64,000 nucleotides of DNA, taken from positions 1,302,001 through 1,366,000 of the forward strand of contig OZ252041.1 in NCBI GenBank assembly GCA_965247995.1, given 5' to 3'. Every line of letters begins with the position of its first letter. Position 1 is the stretch's first letter. Source of the DNA: JASLZO01 sp965247995 (GTDB lineage: Bacteria; Chloroflexota; Dehalococcoidia; UBA6926). Made by a program: the position numbers and the translations under genes. Shown piece by piece: positions 16,273 through 26,500 of this stretch. The notes under the pieces were generated by a model, which did not search any database, was not told the origin of the DNA, and saw only the letters and a list, made by a program, of their open reading frames with translations.

Positions 16273-17448
16273 TCAGGTCCGGATCACCATGATCTCGGTC
16301 TGTGGCGGAGTCGTGATCTCGGGACCGCTGTCGCCCAGGTACACATCGATTTCCGAGCGGATGCCGAACCGACCTTGGAGGTAGATCCCGGGCTCCACGC
16401 TGAACCCGGTCCGCTGGATCAACTGCCTGGGGTCGTACGTCTCGAACGCGTCGAGGTTCGCCCCATTTCCGTGGACCTCGCGGCCGATACTATGCCCCAA
16501 GCGATGCGTGAACGCGTCTCCATATCCGGCATCCTCGATGATCGTGCGGGCGACGGTGTCAACCTCATGGCCCTGGAGCGTCCGCCCCTCACGCCCGGCG
16601 GTGGTCAGTGCGGTAACCGCGGCATCCCTCGTGCGGATCACGAGGGCGAAGACGGCGCGGACATCATCGGCTGGGTCCTGGCCTACGGCAGCGGTCCATG
16701 TGATGTCCGCGTAGACCGCGTCGCTCGCAGGTTGGCGAGCCCAGATATCGATTAGGAGCCAATCCCCGGTTCGGATCGGCCGTGAGGTCTGGGTGGTCGG
16801 GTCGTAGTGTGGGTCTGCCGAGTGCTCGTTCACAGCGACGATTGGCCCGTCGGGCGCCTCCAACCCCTCCGCGTCCATGCGTCGAATCAGAAAGCTCTGG
16901 AGACCTATTTCCGTGACCTGGCTGCCCGCGCGCAAGCGCTGACCGACGTGTTCAAATGCGTCGTGAACGATGCGGGTCAATGCTCCGGCTGCGCTCCGGT
17001 GCGTAGCGAGTTGAGCATCGGTCCACCGAGCGGTCGCTTCCTGAACCAAATCTCCGGAGGATGCGACGTCGACGCCGAAGCTCCGGATCAACTCCAGCGT
17101 CCCGCCATCCACACGGGAGGAGAGGGGCAGCCCGCCGCCCGGTACGTACTCCATAGCAATGCGCCGCGATCCAGCGGTGAGGTCGCGGATGGTTTGTACC
17201 AAGCCGTCTCGCCGCGAGTAGATCGTCTGTGAACCAGGCATATGACCCAGCCTTCCCACATCCACCGCGTGAGCGACCAGTGTCGGACCACCAACAGCGG
17301 GCACGAAGTAGAAGACTGGGCGGGTGAGCCCGGTGGCGCCACCGGAGATCTCAAAGAACACGGGATTGGACCGCCGGTGGTCGTACACCAGCCACGCGTC
17401 CAGACCTTCGCGCGCGAGGTACCCCTGTGCGTCTTCGATGAACCCCAT
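16273..17448 (-). CDS. M24 family metallopeptidase (Xaa-Pro aminopeptidase-like)
   Basis: A 391-residue pita-bread-fold peptidase of the Xaa-Pro aminopeptidase/prolidase group. The N-terminal creatinase-like domain begins MGFIEDAQGYLAREGLDAWL; the catalytic domain has all five metal ligands: Asp in LLIDIWARQ, Asp in AVYADITWT, His in HRLGHSIGREVHG, Glu in FSVEPGIYL and Glu in IRSEIDVYL. ATG 17448 is chosen over an in-frame start at 17547 because the extra 33 residues (rich in Cys, His and Pro) are unlike the family and GGCGGG precedes ATG 17448. It is convergent with pdhC. Confidence 0.9.
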   Translation of the reverse strand: MGFIEDAQGYLAREGLDAWLVYDHRRSNPVFFEISGGATGLTRPVFYFVPAVGGPTLVAHAVDVGRLGHMPGSQTIYSRRDGLVQTIRDLTAGSRRIAMEYVPGGGLPLSSRVDGGTLELIRSFGVDVASSGDLVQEATARWTDAQLATHRSAAGALTRIVHDAFEHVGQRLRAGSQVTEIGLQSFLIRRMDAEGLEAPDGPIVAVNEHSADPHYDPTTQTSRPIRTGDWLLIDIWARQPASDAVYADITWTAAVGQDPADDVRAVFALVIRTRDAAVTALTTAGREGRTLQGHEVDTVARTIIEDAGYGDAFTHRLGHSIGREVHGNGANLDAFETYDPRQLIQRTGFSVEPGIYLQGRFGIRSEIDVYLGDSGPEITTPPQTEIMVIRT

Positions 17449-17574
17449 TACCCGCCATTCTATGAGGCCGCTCTGGCTAGAATGCCGACATGGTGGATGG
17501 GCTCCTGAGTGGGGCCTGCATCCAACGATCCCTTGGACGCGTAACACGAACTAGAGAGCGAGGCACGTCGGCTA

Positions 17575-18150
17575 TTGGATCCAAGCGAGGTGTCGGACGC
17601 AGAACTGCTGGAGAGGATCGGCCGGCAAGACGACCAGGCCCTAGCTGTGCTCTACGACCGATATTCGCGGCTTGTCTACTCGATCGGACGTAACGTGTTG
17701 CAGAACGACGGTGAAGCGGAAGAGATGACCCAAGACGTTTTCTTGAGTGTGTGGAGACGGGCCGCGAGCTACGAGTCCGCCCGAGGCAAGGTGTCGACCT
17801 GGTTGGGCAGCATCGCGCACCACCGGGCGATCGACATCATTAGGCGTCGGCGGCGGGACCAAGATGCGATCGACCGGGCCGCAACCGAGGTTATTCGTAC
17901 CGCGGCGGTCGTCGACGGAGTCAATTCCGCGGCTGAACGTTCTTGGGAGCGAGACCGCCTGCTGGGCGCCCTGGAGAACGTGCCGGCGGAACAGCGCGAG
18001 GTCCTAATGCTGGCTTACTTTCGAGGGCTGACTCATACGGAAATCGCACGAACGCTGAACCAACCGCTCGGCACGGTGAAGACACGTATCAGGCTCGCGG
18101 TGCGGAAGTTGCGGGACGCCCTCGAGGGCGATCTCGAGATCCCAGATTGA
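17575..18150 (+). CDS. ECF-family RNA polymerase sigma factor
   Basis: Group 4 (ECF) sigma-70 factor, 191 residues. Region 2 spans about 25-95 (LAVLYDRYSRLVYSIG, then EMTQDVFLSVWRRA and STWLGSIAHHRAIDIIRRRR); region 4 spans about 130-185 with VPAEQREVLMLAYFRGLTH and the helix-turn-helix EIARTLNQPLGTVKTRIRLA. There is no SnoaL or other extension. The start is uncertain: TTG 17575 or GTG 17590. The anti-sigma gene follows after ten bases, the standard arrangement in which the pair is co-expressed and the sigma factor is held at the membrane. The signal is unknown; SigK/RskA-type systems respond to envelope or redox stress. Confidence 0.93.
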   Translation: MDPSEVSDAELLERIGRQDDQALAVLYDRYSRLVYSIGRNVLQNDGEAEEMTQDVFLSVWRRAASYESARGKVSTWLGSIAHHRAIDIIRRRRRDQDAIDRAATEVIRTAAVVDGVNSAAERSWERDRLLGALENVPAEQREVLMLAYFRGLTHTEIARTLNQPLGTVKTRIRLAVRKLRDALEGDLEIPD

Positions 18151-18160
18151 GGCAGGCGAG

Positions 18161-18955
18161 ATGAGCAGTACGGACGCCACGTCTCACGTTGACGACCTTC
18201 TTCCTCTCTACGCCGTCGGCGCAGCCGATGCGGATGAGGAGAAGCGCGTAACCGAACACATGCGCACGTGTTCGAAGTGCCGCCTCGCGTTGACTGAATG
18301 TGAAGAATCGGTATCAGTCCTTGCTGCTGCGATACCCACCAGTGAACCGCCGGACCGTGTACGCACTGCGTTGATGCAACAGCTCGGCACTGCGGCACAA
18401 TCCACGCGAGGATCAATTGGATCGCCCCGACGATTTGGCGGTTGGTTTCTGAGGACGGTGTGGACCACGGCTGGAATTGGCGTCGCCGCTGGGTTGTTGA
18501 TGGGAATCGGGTTAGGCGGGGGGGTTACGTACCTGCAGTTACGTGATGACGTGGACCGTATGGAGGGGATGGTCAGCGATGGACGGGTGTTCTCGTACCT
18601 CGCGGCCGCACCTGAGACCGTGGTCATGGTGCTCGAAGCACAGCCGGCGGCTGGAGACATGGCGAAGGGCGCTCACGCGATGATGATGGCAGCGCCGACC
18701 GGCCAAATGGGTGTGCTCGTCGTCAGTGGCCTGGAGGCGCCCCCGCGTGGACACGCATTCCAATTGTGGGTTGTCGCGGAGGGCAAGCAGATGGATGGCG
18801 GCGTGTTCACCGTCGACGACCACGGGTGGGGGCAACTGGAGTTCGCGCCGCCGGAGCCGATGGCGCATATCCAACAGGTGGGAATAACCGTCGAACCCGA
18901 GTCAGGTAGCCGCCAACCAACCGGTGCGCCCTTGCTGGCCTGGGTGCATCCCTGA
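18161..18955 (+). CDS. RskA-like transmembrane anti-sigma factor with zinc-finger domain
   Basis: A 264-residue single-pass regulator. The cytoplasmic anti-sigma domain holds a zinc-binding HxxxCxxC (EHMRTCSKCRLAL, about residues 33-45); a membrane segment follows at about 104-126 (TTAGIGVAAGLLMGIGLGGG); a short coil (LRDDVDRMEGMV) leads to an extracytoplasmic RskA-type beta domain (about 140-264, with MGVLVVSGLEAPPRGHAFQL and WVVAEGKQMDGGVF). It should sequester the ECF sigma factor encoded immediately upstream until cleavage or conformational change. It is convergent with leuS. Confidence 0.9.
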   Translation: MSSTDATSHVDDLLPLYAVGAADADEEKRVTEHMRTCSKCRLALTECEESVSVLAAAIPTSEPPDRVRTALMQQLGTAAQSTRGSIGSPRRFGGWFLRTVWTTAGIGVAAGLLMGIGLGGGVTYLQLRDDVDRMEGMVSDGRVFSYLAAAPETVVMVLEAQPAAGDMAKGAHAMMMAAPTGQMGVLVVSGLEAPPRGHAFQLWVVAEGKQMDGGVFTVDDHGWGQLEFAPPEPMAHIQQVGITVEPESGSRQPTGAPLLAWVHP

Positions 18956-18978
18956 ACCGTTTCTGGAGCTGATGGCTC

Positions 18979-21468
18979 CTAGCGAGTGACCACGTTCACG
19001 AGACGCCCCGGGACGTAGACCACGCGCTTCGGGGCCGCCGTGCCCAGTGCAGCCTGGACCTTTTCGCTGGCGAGAGCAGCCTCGCGCGCATCGTCCTCAT
19101 TGATCTCGGTTGGTACTGTCAGCCGGTCACGCAGCTTGCCGTCGACCTGGACGACGAGCGTGATTTCCTGTCGCGCCACCCGCCCTTCATCCCAACTCGG
19201 CCAGGGTTGGTTGTGGATTGAGTATTCGTGACCGGTCAGCTCCCACATTTCCTCCGCCAGGTGCGGTGCGATGGGCGCCAGCAACAGGAGGAGCGTGTCG
19301 TAGGCGGAACGCCATTCCGCGGCAGCCGCTGAGGCTGCGTCTTCATCCGCGATTCGCGAGAGCGAGTTGGTCAACGTCATGAGTGCGGCAATTGCTGTAT
19401 TGAACCGGAATCCCTGGAAATCCTCGTTGACCTTCTTAATTGTCCGGTGGGTCTCCTGGACCAGGTCCTGCAGAGCGCCGGCCGAAGCTGGCGTTCCCGA
19501 TCCCCTGCCTCTCACGTCGGCAAGGTCCCAGATGCGGTTGAACCACCGGGATATCCCCCGGATGCCCTGGGTGCTCCACGACCCCCCCTGGTCCCATGGG
19601 CCGACGAACATCAAGAACGCGCGGACGGCGTCCGCGCCCAGCATCGCGACCTGATCGTCCGGATTGATCACGTTGCCCCGGCTCTTGCTCATCTTCTCGT
19701 TGTCATCGGCGAGGATCGTGCCCTGATTGAAAAGGCGCAGGAATGGTTCATCGAAGCGAACGAGCCCGAGATCGCGCAGCGCCTTCGTGAAGAACCGCGC
19801 GTACAGCAGGTGCATGACTGCGTGCTCAGCGCCGCCCGTGTAGAGATCGATCGGACACCAGCGCTCGAGGTCAGCAGGGTCGAACGGGTTGACGTCTCGG
19901 GATGAGAGATTCGCGTACCGGAACTGGTACCAGGACGAGTCGACGAACGTGTCCATCGTGTCCGTCTCGCGCTCGGCGTCGCGCCCGCACTGGGGACAGG
20001 ACGTGTGCCGGAACCCTTCGTGGTACTTGAGCGGAGATTCGCCCGTTGGACGGAAGTCTGCGTCCTCCGGAAGCAGAACGGGGAGGTCTTCTTCCAGTAC
20101 GGGAACCGTGCCACATTCGCCGCAGTAGACGATGGGTATCGGGGTTCCCCAGTACCGCTGGCGCGAAATCAGCCAATCGCGGAGACGGTACGTGACGGTG
20201 CTTCGGCCCCGCCCGACATCTTCCAGATGTTTCGTGACCGCGGCGACCCCATCCCGACTTGGCGTGCCATCAAAATGGCCCGAGTTCACCATGACGCCAG
20301 GTTCGGTCCATGCCTCTCGCAGGGGCGAGCCATCCCAGTCGGGTGGCGCAACCACGACCGGAATCGGGAGCGTGTATGTGCTCGCGAATTCGAAGTCGCG
20401 CTGATCGTGAGCGGGCACACCCATCACAACGCCAGTGCCGTAGCTGAGCAGGACGTAGTCGGCGATCCAAAGAGCAACCTTCTCCCCGCTCAGCGGATTG
20501 ACACAGTAGGTGCCCAGCGGCACGCCCGATTTCTCCTGATCGGTCGCCAACCGTTCGATCTCCGTCTGGCGCCGAGTCGCCGTTACGTACTCATCCACAC
20601 GCTCGCGGTTCTCCGGCGTCGTGAGTTGGGCCACCAGCGGATGTTCCGGGGCCAGCACCATGAAGGTGACGCCGTACACAGTGTCCGGCCGAGTGGTGAA
20701 AACGCGGAGCTTGGTAGCTTCGACACCGGGCACGTCCAGATCGAACGCGATCTCAGTGCCCTCTGACCGGCCGATCCAGTTACGTTGCATGACGTTGATG
20801 TTGTCGGGCCAGTCGATCTTGGAGTGGTCCAGTAGTTCCTCGACGTAGTCGGTGATCCGGAAGAACCACTGTTCCAGGTCGCGCTGGTAGACGACCGTGC
20901 CGCAGCGCTCGCAGGTCCCGTCGTTCTGTACCTGCTCACGGGCCAACGAGGTCTGGCAGCGGTCGCACCAGTTCACCGGAGCACGGTCGCGGTAGGCGAG
21001 GCCCTTCTCGAAGAACTTCAAGAAGAACCACTGGTTCCAGCGGTAGTACTCCGGTTGGCATGTGATGACCTCGCGTCGCCAGTCGAAGATCGCCCCGAGG
21101 GTCTTCAGTTGCTCCCTCATCCGGCCGATGTTGTCCATCGTCCAGGTGTACGGGTGGATGTCCCGCTCTATCGCGGCGTTTTCTGCGGGCAACCCGAACG
21201 AGTCGAAACCCATTGGGCGGAGTACGTTATAGCCCCGCATCCGCATGTACCGGGCGTGGGCGTCGGCTGGTGCTTCCGCGTACCAATGGCCCACATGAAG
21301 GTCCCCAGACGTATATGGGAACATCGAGAGCGCGTACCACTTCGGCTTTGACGCGTCGTGATCCTCGGCTTCGTATAGACGGTCAGCTTGCCACCGCTCC
21401 CGCCATTTTGGTTCGATGTTGGCTGGGTCGAAGTGCAGGCCGTAAGGGTTTTCGCGCTCGAGGACCAT
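18979..21468 (-). CDS. leuS: Leucyl-tRNA synthetase
   Basis: Class I aminoacyl-tRNA synthetase charging tRNA-Leu; 829 residues, normal bacterial size. The HIGH motif appears as HVGH in YTSGDLHVGHWYAEAP, KMSKS in NEKMSKSRGNVINPD. A CP1 editing domain is present (about 220-420), along with zinc-type cysteine pairs (CDRCQTS, CERCG, CGECG, CPQCG) and a C-terminal anticodon-binding region (LVVQVDGKLRDRLTV). ATG 21468 is preceded by GGGAGG at a long spacing. A TATACT element with TTCGAC 18 bases upstream, between this gene and the divergent gene at 21600, is a plausible promoter. Confidence 0.97.
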   Translation of the reverse strand: MVLERENPYGLHFDPANIEPKWRERWQADRLYEAEDHDASKPKWYALSMFPYTSGDLHVGHWYAEAPADAHARYMRMRGYNVLRPMGFDSFGLPAENAAIERDIHPYTWTMDNIGRMREQLKTLGAIFDWRREVITCQPEYYRWNQWFFLKFFEKGLAYRDRAPVNWCDRCQTSLAREQVQNDGTCERCGTVVYQRDLEQWFFRITDYVEELLDHSKIDWPDNINVMQRNWIGRSEGTEIAFDLDVPGVEATKLRVFTTRPDTVYGVTFMVLAPEHPLVAQLTTPENRERVDEYVTATRRQTEIERLATDQEKSGVPLGTYCVNPLSGEKVALWIADYVLLSYGTGVVMGVPAHDQRDFEFASTYTLPIPVVVAPPDWDGSPLREAWTEPGVMVNSGHFDGTPSRDGVAAVTKHLEDVGRGRSTVTYRLRDWLISRQRYWGTPIPIVYCGECGTVPVLEEDLPVLLPEDADFRPTGESPLKYHEGFRHTSCPQCGRDAERETDTMDTFVDSSWYQFRYANLSSRDVNPFDPADLERWCPIDLYTGGAEHAVMHLLYARFFTKALRDLGLVRFDEPFLRLFNQGTILADDNEKMSKSRGNVINPDDQVAMLGADAVRAFLMFVGPWDQGGSWSTQGIRGISRWFNRIWDLADVRGRGSGTPASAGALQDLVQETHRTIKKVNEDFQGFRFNTAIAALMTLTNSLSRIADEDAASAAAAEWRSAYDTLLLLLAPIAPHLAEEMWELTGHEYSIHNQPWPSWDEGRVARQEITLVVQVDGKLRDRLTVPTEINEDDAREAALASEKVQAALGTAAPKRVVYVPGRLVNVVTR

Positions 21469-21599
21469 GAAAACGAGTGCCTCCCGGAAACGTCGTGGGA
21501 CGAGAATGAGTATAGATAGGGCCTGACAGAGCGTCGAACGAGTGGAACGTTCCTGTAGGCTGGAACCATGGCCGGGCTGACCGACAAGGCAAAGACGGG

Positions 21600-22088
21600 A
21601 TGAACTACGTCCTGGACAAGGTCTCCGAGGACGTGGAAACGAAGGAGCATGTCTTGGTCCTGAAACAGGCGGACGGCGAGGACTTGCTGGCCCTGAATAT
21701 TCAGGAGAAGGAGGCGAACGTCCTCAACCTCCTGATGGGGCCGCGGGGACTACCGGACCGTGGGGTGTTGGACCATGTCCGTGACAGTGCCAGCAAGGGA
21801 ACGGGTCACGTCGTCGGAATCCAGCTGATGTTGTACGGGGAACGGTCCCGTGACCACCCCGCACTGACGCCGGTGTTGATCGTGCGGCGCGATGACTCGG
21901 TGATCGAGCAAGCCGTACCCGCTTCTCTTGCCCATGCGGCGGCGTGGTCTTTGTCGCTCGAGTTGCCGTTCGAGATCGATGACGAGCTGATCACGCTGCT
22001 CCAATCGACCGTAGCAGTGATCCCTGGGACCGTTCCCGCCGGGTTTGAAGAGCTATTGGCCGGGTTGGCGGAGATCGATTCGCTCTAG
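21600..22088 (+). CDS. Bifunctional nuclease (DUF151/BFN)-like protein
   Basis: A 162-residue protein resembling the BFN/DUF151 family: HVLVLKQADGEDLLALNIQE, EANVLNLLMGPRGLPDRGVL and a variant of the VDARPSDAIALA motif (VPASLAHAAAWSLSLELPFE). The signature Asp-Ala-Ile-Ala region is degenerate, so nuclease activity is doubtful. The family is found near stress and nucleic-acid genes, but no function is fixed. ATG 21600 overlaps the stop of an 11-codon frame starting at ATG 21568 (MAGLTDKAKTG) in an ATGA junction, which may couple translation. A perfect GGAACGTTCC palindrome lies upstream at 21544-21553. Confidence 0.65.
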   Translation: MNYVLDKVSEDVETKEHVLVLKQADGEDLLALNIQEKEANVLNLLMGPRGLPDRGVLDHVRDSASKGTGHVVGIQLMLYGERSRDHPALTPVLIVRRDDSVIEQAVPASLAHAAAWSLSLELPFEIDDELITLLQSTVAVIPGTVPAGFEELLAGLAEIDSL

Positions 22089-22094
22089 ATAACG

Positions 22095-23357
22095 CTACGT
22101 GGCGTCGCAGGCTTCCTGTTGGCTCAGGGTCAAGCGACGAGTGAACTCGTCGCCTCCGTACTCGATCCCGCTGATGACGATCTGGTCGCCGACGTTGTGA
22201 GTAGCCACGAGTTCGAGCAGTTCCTCCTGCGTTGTGACGGTGACGCCGTCAATGCGTGTGATGACCTGGCCCGGTCTGAGGCCGGCGCGCTCAGCACCCG
22301 TGCCGGAATAGACGTTGTTCACAAATACTCCGGTTTCCGCTCGGAGGTTGAACTGAGCCGCAATGGAAGGCGTGACGGTGTAGATCCCGACGCCGATCCA
22401 CGGCTTCTCGACGAACCCCTTCGCGATCAGCTCCTGGACGACAGGGAGGGCGCTGTCGATCGCAATCGCGAACCCGACGCCTTCCACGGCGACGCCCCCG
22501 GAGGTGGACCGTTGCACGGCGGTGTTGATGCCGATCACTTGGCCTTCCAGGTTAAACAGCGGTCCGCCGCTGTTCCCCGGGTTGATGGCTGCGTCTGTCT
22601 GGATCAAGCCCGCTATCGGTGGACACGCGGGGCTCATCTGCAACACACGGTTCACCGCGCTGATGATCCCGGCAGTAACGGTCGGGTCGGTGCCGAGGCC
22701 GAGAGAATTGCCGACCGCCACGACCCACGAACCGACGCGAAGGTCCATTGAAGTTCCGAGCTCGACGACCGGGAGGTCGGCTCCCGATACTCGAATCACC
22801 GCGATGTCCGTGGCGGAATCCGTCCCGACGACCTCGGAATCCGGGAACGCGCGACCATCAGGCAACGTGACGGTAACGGTTTCCGCACCCGCAAGAACGT
22901 GGGCGTTCGTGACAACGTGTCCGTCCCGATCGATGATGAATCCTGAACCCTCTCCATCGCGCGGAACGAGGCCGAAGAATGTCGTCCGGAATGACTCCGC
23001 CTTGATCGAGACGACGGCGGAGGAAGATTTATGGGCGACGGACGCGATGTCGGGAAGTGATCCGAACCCGGTACTAAGCGGGGAGCCGGTCGGACTGACG
23101 GACGGCGGATTGGAGACCGACTGGCTTGCGTTGTCCGCGCTGGTGGGTCCGGCGGTGGGATTGGAGACCGGCGCCTGAGAGGCCGCCTGGGAGTCCGGCT
23201 TGACGCCGGGAGGGCCTTCTCGCCCCACCTCGCTAAGGGCGGCGGCACATCCCGAAAGGAGCACGCTCGTCAGGGCAGCCCATACCCAAAGGGGGCCACA
23301 CGTGCGCACGCGATAGCCCATCGTCCCGTGTGGAAGCATGAATTGGTCCGTTGACAT
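22095..23357 (-). CDS. HtrA/DegP-type serine protease, predicted lipoprotein
   Basis: Envelope serine protease, up to 420 residues. The N-terminus carries a signal peptide with lipobox LLSGC (about residues 33-37), so the mature enzyme is probably lipid-anchored outside the membrane. A Ser/Pro/Thr-rich linker (about 45-95) precedes the trypsin-like domain with the full triad: His in VTNAHVLAG, Asp in SATDIAVIRV and Ser in NPGNSGGPLFN. One C-terminal PDZ domain follows (about 315-405, WIGVGIYTVTP to GLRPGQVITRIDGVTV). The start may be ATG 23357, 23339 or 23321; the shortest gives a more typical signal peptide (MGYRVRTCGPLWVW). It is convergent with the BFN-like gene. Confidence 0.92.
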   Translation of the reverse strand: MSTDQFMLPHGTMGYRVRTCGPLWVWAALTSVLLSGCAAALSEVGREGPPGVKPDSQAASQAPVSNPTAGPTSADNASQSVSNPPSVSPTGSPLSTGFGSLPDIASVAHKSSSAVVSIKAESFRTTFFGLVPRDGEGSGFIIDRDGHVVTNAHVLAGAETVTVTLPDGRAFPDSEVVGTDSATDIAVIRVSGADLPVVELGTSMDLRVGSWVVAVGNSLGLGTDPTVTAGIISAVNRVLQMSPACPPIAGLIQTDAAINPGNSGGPLFNLEGQVIGINTAVQRSTSGGVAVEGVGFAIAIDSALPVVQELIAKGFVEKPWIGVGIYTVTPSIAAQFNLRAETGVFVNNVYSGTGAERAGLRPGQVITRIDGVTVTTQEELLELVATHNVGDQIVISGIEYGGDEFTRRLTLSQQEACDAT

Positions 23358-23425
23358 CGGCCGCTAAACCCATATTACGTATTACGCGCGACGGACCGAT
23401 CGAACCGGTCTGGAGCTGGCCGAAA

Positions 23426-23455
23426 TTGACTTGACGAGGGCGATCCACGTACACT
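23426..23455 (+). promoter_or_regulatory. Sigma-70-type promoter for rpoBC
   Basis: TTGACT at 23426-23431 and TACACT at 23450-23455 with an 18-base spacer form the best promoter-like pair in the 220-bp gap upstream of rpoB. It predicts a start near 23462 and a leader of roughly 118 bases before the GTG at 23580. There is no plus-strand gene between it and the divergent protease gene, so rpoBC does not appear to be read through from a ribosomal-protein operon here. Confidence 0.55.
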
Positions 23456-23500
23456 CCGTAGCACGCGTGGACGGATGCACATCGTCTCATAGCGTTCTCT

Positions 23501-23546
23501 AGGTCTCACGGCGCAGGGTCTAGCTATGCCGTGGAGGCCTTTTTTT
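23501..23546 (+). terminator. Terminator-like hairpin in the rpoB leader (possible attenuator)
   Basis: AGGTCTCACGGC (23501-23512) pairs with GCCGTGGAGGCCT (23528-23540) through 12 base pairs with a single bulged G, closing a 15-base loop, and is followed at once by a run of seven T (23540-23546). This is a textbook intrinsic terminator placed between the putative promoter (23426-23455) and the rpoB start (23580). With no upstream co-directional gene, it should act on rpoBC transcripts themselves, as an attenuator, or end a short RNA of about 85 nucleotides. Confidence 0.6.
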
Positions 23547-23579
23547 GGTGTCTGACAGCGTGATGGAGGGGAGCAACCG

Positions 23580-26500
23580 GTGGTACTAGCCGAACGAGAC
23601 GTGCAGCGGAAGAACTACTCGAAGATCGCGGAGGTGCTCGCACCGCCAAACCTGATCCAGATACAAGTCGATTCGTTCAAATGGTTCCAAGACGAGGGGA
23701 TCAGGGACCTCTTGGAAGAGGTCTCGCCTATTCAGGACGCGACGCGCGAGGTGCTGCCCTCCGCGTTGCTCAAGGGCCGCACGCTTCGGGAGATTGTTGA
23801 TCTGGTCACGTCTGGCGAAGCGCAGACTGACCCAGCCGGGGGGCGGTTCTCGCTCACGTTCGTCGACCACCATTTTGGTGACCCGAAGCACACCGAAGAA
23901 GAGTGCCGCGACAAGGACCTGAACTATGCGGCGCCTCTCCATGTCACCGCCAGGTTGGTGGTCAAGGAAACGGGCGAGGTGAAGGAGCAGCCGCTGTTCA
24001 TGGGTGATGTCCCGATCATGACCGACCGCGGGACGTTCATCATCAACGGTGCAGAGCGAGTTGTCGTGAGCCAACTGGTGAGATCGCCTGGGGCGTACTT
24101 CACGTTGGAACATGACGCGACATCCGGACGTGAGTTGTGCTTCGCCAAGCTGATCCCGAACCGTGGCGCGTGGCTGGAGTTCGAGATATCGAACAAGAAC
24201 GTCATCAGCGTCAAGGTGGATCGCCGGCGCAAGATGCCCGTCACGATCTTGCTTCGGGCCATGGGGTACACGGACGACGAGATCTTCCGCATGTTTGCGG
24301 ATATCGAACCTGCGGGTGAGACGAGCTTCATTCAAGCGACGCTGGATAAGGAACCAGCGGGCCGCACGTCCGATGAAGCGCTTGTCGACTTCTATCGGCG
24401 GCTGCGACCGGGGGAGCCGTCCGTCCTAGATAACGCGAAGACGCTTCTTTACAATCTGTTCTTCAACCCGCGCCGCTATGACCTGGCGCGCGTCGGTCGA
24501 TATAAGTTGAACCGCAGTCTGCAGATCGACAGGTCCGACGACACGCGCATCCTCCTGCCGGAGGACATTGTGTCTCTGGTCCGGCAGATGATCAAAGTGC
24601 AACGGCGCATGGCGCCCCCGATCGATATCGATCATCTGGGAAACCGGCGGGTGCGTGCGGTTGGGGAGTTGATCCAAAACCAGTTCCGTGTTGGGCTACT
24701 GCGGATGGAGCGCGTGGCTCGCGAGCGGATGACGCTCGTGCAACCGGAGGGCGCGACGGCTGGGAACTTAGTGAACGTCCGCCCGATTGTGGCGGCGATG
24801 CGAGAGTTCTTCGGCGGCTCACAACTCTCGCAGTTCATGGACCAAACGAACCCCCTCGCGGAGTTAACCCACAAGCGGCGGTTGTCTGCGCTGGGACCCG
24901 GCGGGCTGTCTCGGGAACGGGCGGGGTTCGACGTTCGTGATGTCCACAACTCCCACTACGGTCGTATCTGCCCGATCGAGACGCCGGAAGGCCCAAACAT
25001 TGGCCTCCTCGGGTCATTGGCTACCTACGCCAAGATCAACCGGTTCGGTTTCATTGAGACGCCGTACCGACGTGTCATCCGGGAGATCACGAGCAAGGGC
25101 CGCACCCAACTTGTTGGGCACACCTTGCTCGAACCCGTCCAAGATGCCAAGGGAAAGACCGTCGTCGAGGCAGGTGTGATTCTGACCGACGAACACACGA
25201 AACAGATCGGCCGCTTGAAGGAGCGGCACATCAAGGTCGTCCCGTTCCTCTCGGCTGAAACGGCGTACTTGTCGGCGGATGAGGAAGAGCGGTATGACAT
25301 CGCTCAAGCGAGCACGCAGTTGAACGAGCGGAGTGAGATCGTCGCTGACACGATCGAGGTCCGACGGCGCGGCGAGCCACACATGGCAAGGGCCGTCGAT
25401 GTTGACTACATGGACGTATCCCCGAAGCAGATCTTTAGCGTCTCGACCTCGCTGATTCCGTTCTTGGAGCATGATGACGCGAACCGGGCACTCATGGGCT
25501 CGAACATGCAGAGGCAGGCGGTGCCGCTGATCCGGCCAGACGTGCCGATCGTCGGCACAGGCATGGAGGCGCGCGTCGCGGCAGATAGCGGGCAAATCAT
25601 CCTGTCGCGCACCGATGGTGAGGTGGTCTCGGCGAGCGCTCACCAAATCGTGATCCGCGATGCGGAGGGTGAGGAGCGGCCGCACCGGCTGCGGAAGTTC
25701 GAACGGTCGAACCAGGGCACGATCATTAACCATCGGCCATTCGTCCATCCCGGCGACCGCGTGTCGACTGGCGATCCTATTGCGGACTCGGCGTCGACCG
25801 TATCGGGTGAACTCGCATTGGGCCAGAATGTTCTCTGCGCGTTCATGTCCTGGGAGGGCTACAACTTCGAGGACGCGATCATCTTGTCCGAGGACGTCGT
25901 CCGAGATGACAAGTTCACGTCTGTCCATATCGAGAAGTACGAGATCGAAGCGCGTGACACGAAACTCGGACGCGAGGAGATCACGCGAGACATCCCGAAT
26001 GTCGGAGAGGATGCCCTGCGCGATCTGGACGAACACGGGATCATCCGCATCGGCGCTGAAGTTGCGGCAGGCGACATCCTCGTCGGGAAGATCACGCCGA
26101 AAGGCGAGACCGAGCTGTCGCCGGAGGAGAAACTCCTTCGCGCGATCTTCAGTGAAAAGGCGCGTGAGGTGAAAGACTCGTCGCTGCGGGTGCCGCACGG
26201 CGAGCGCGGAAAAGTCATCGAAGTCCGCGTCCTGACGCGGGAGCAGAAGGATGAGCTTTCCGCGGGCGTCAACGAGTTGGTGCGCGTCTGGGTTGCGCAG
26301 ACCCGGAAGATCTCCATCGGTGACAAGATCGCGGGCCGGCACGGAAACAAGGGCGTGATCTCCCGTGTCTTGCCGCCTGAGGACATGCCGTTCCTCCCAG
26401 ATGGCACACCGGTTGAAATCATCCTGAACCCAATCGGCGTACCGAGCCGAATGAACCTGGGTCAGATCCTGGAGACCCACATTGGCGCCGCCGCCCGAGA

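Noticed and set aside
18966..18980. GGAGC-TGATG-GCTCC hairpin between the anti-sigma gene and leuS
   Set aside because: The five-base stem has no T-run on either side and overlaps the leuS end; too weak to call a terminator.
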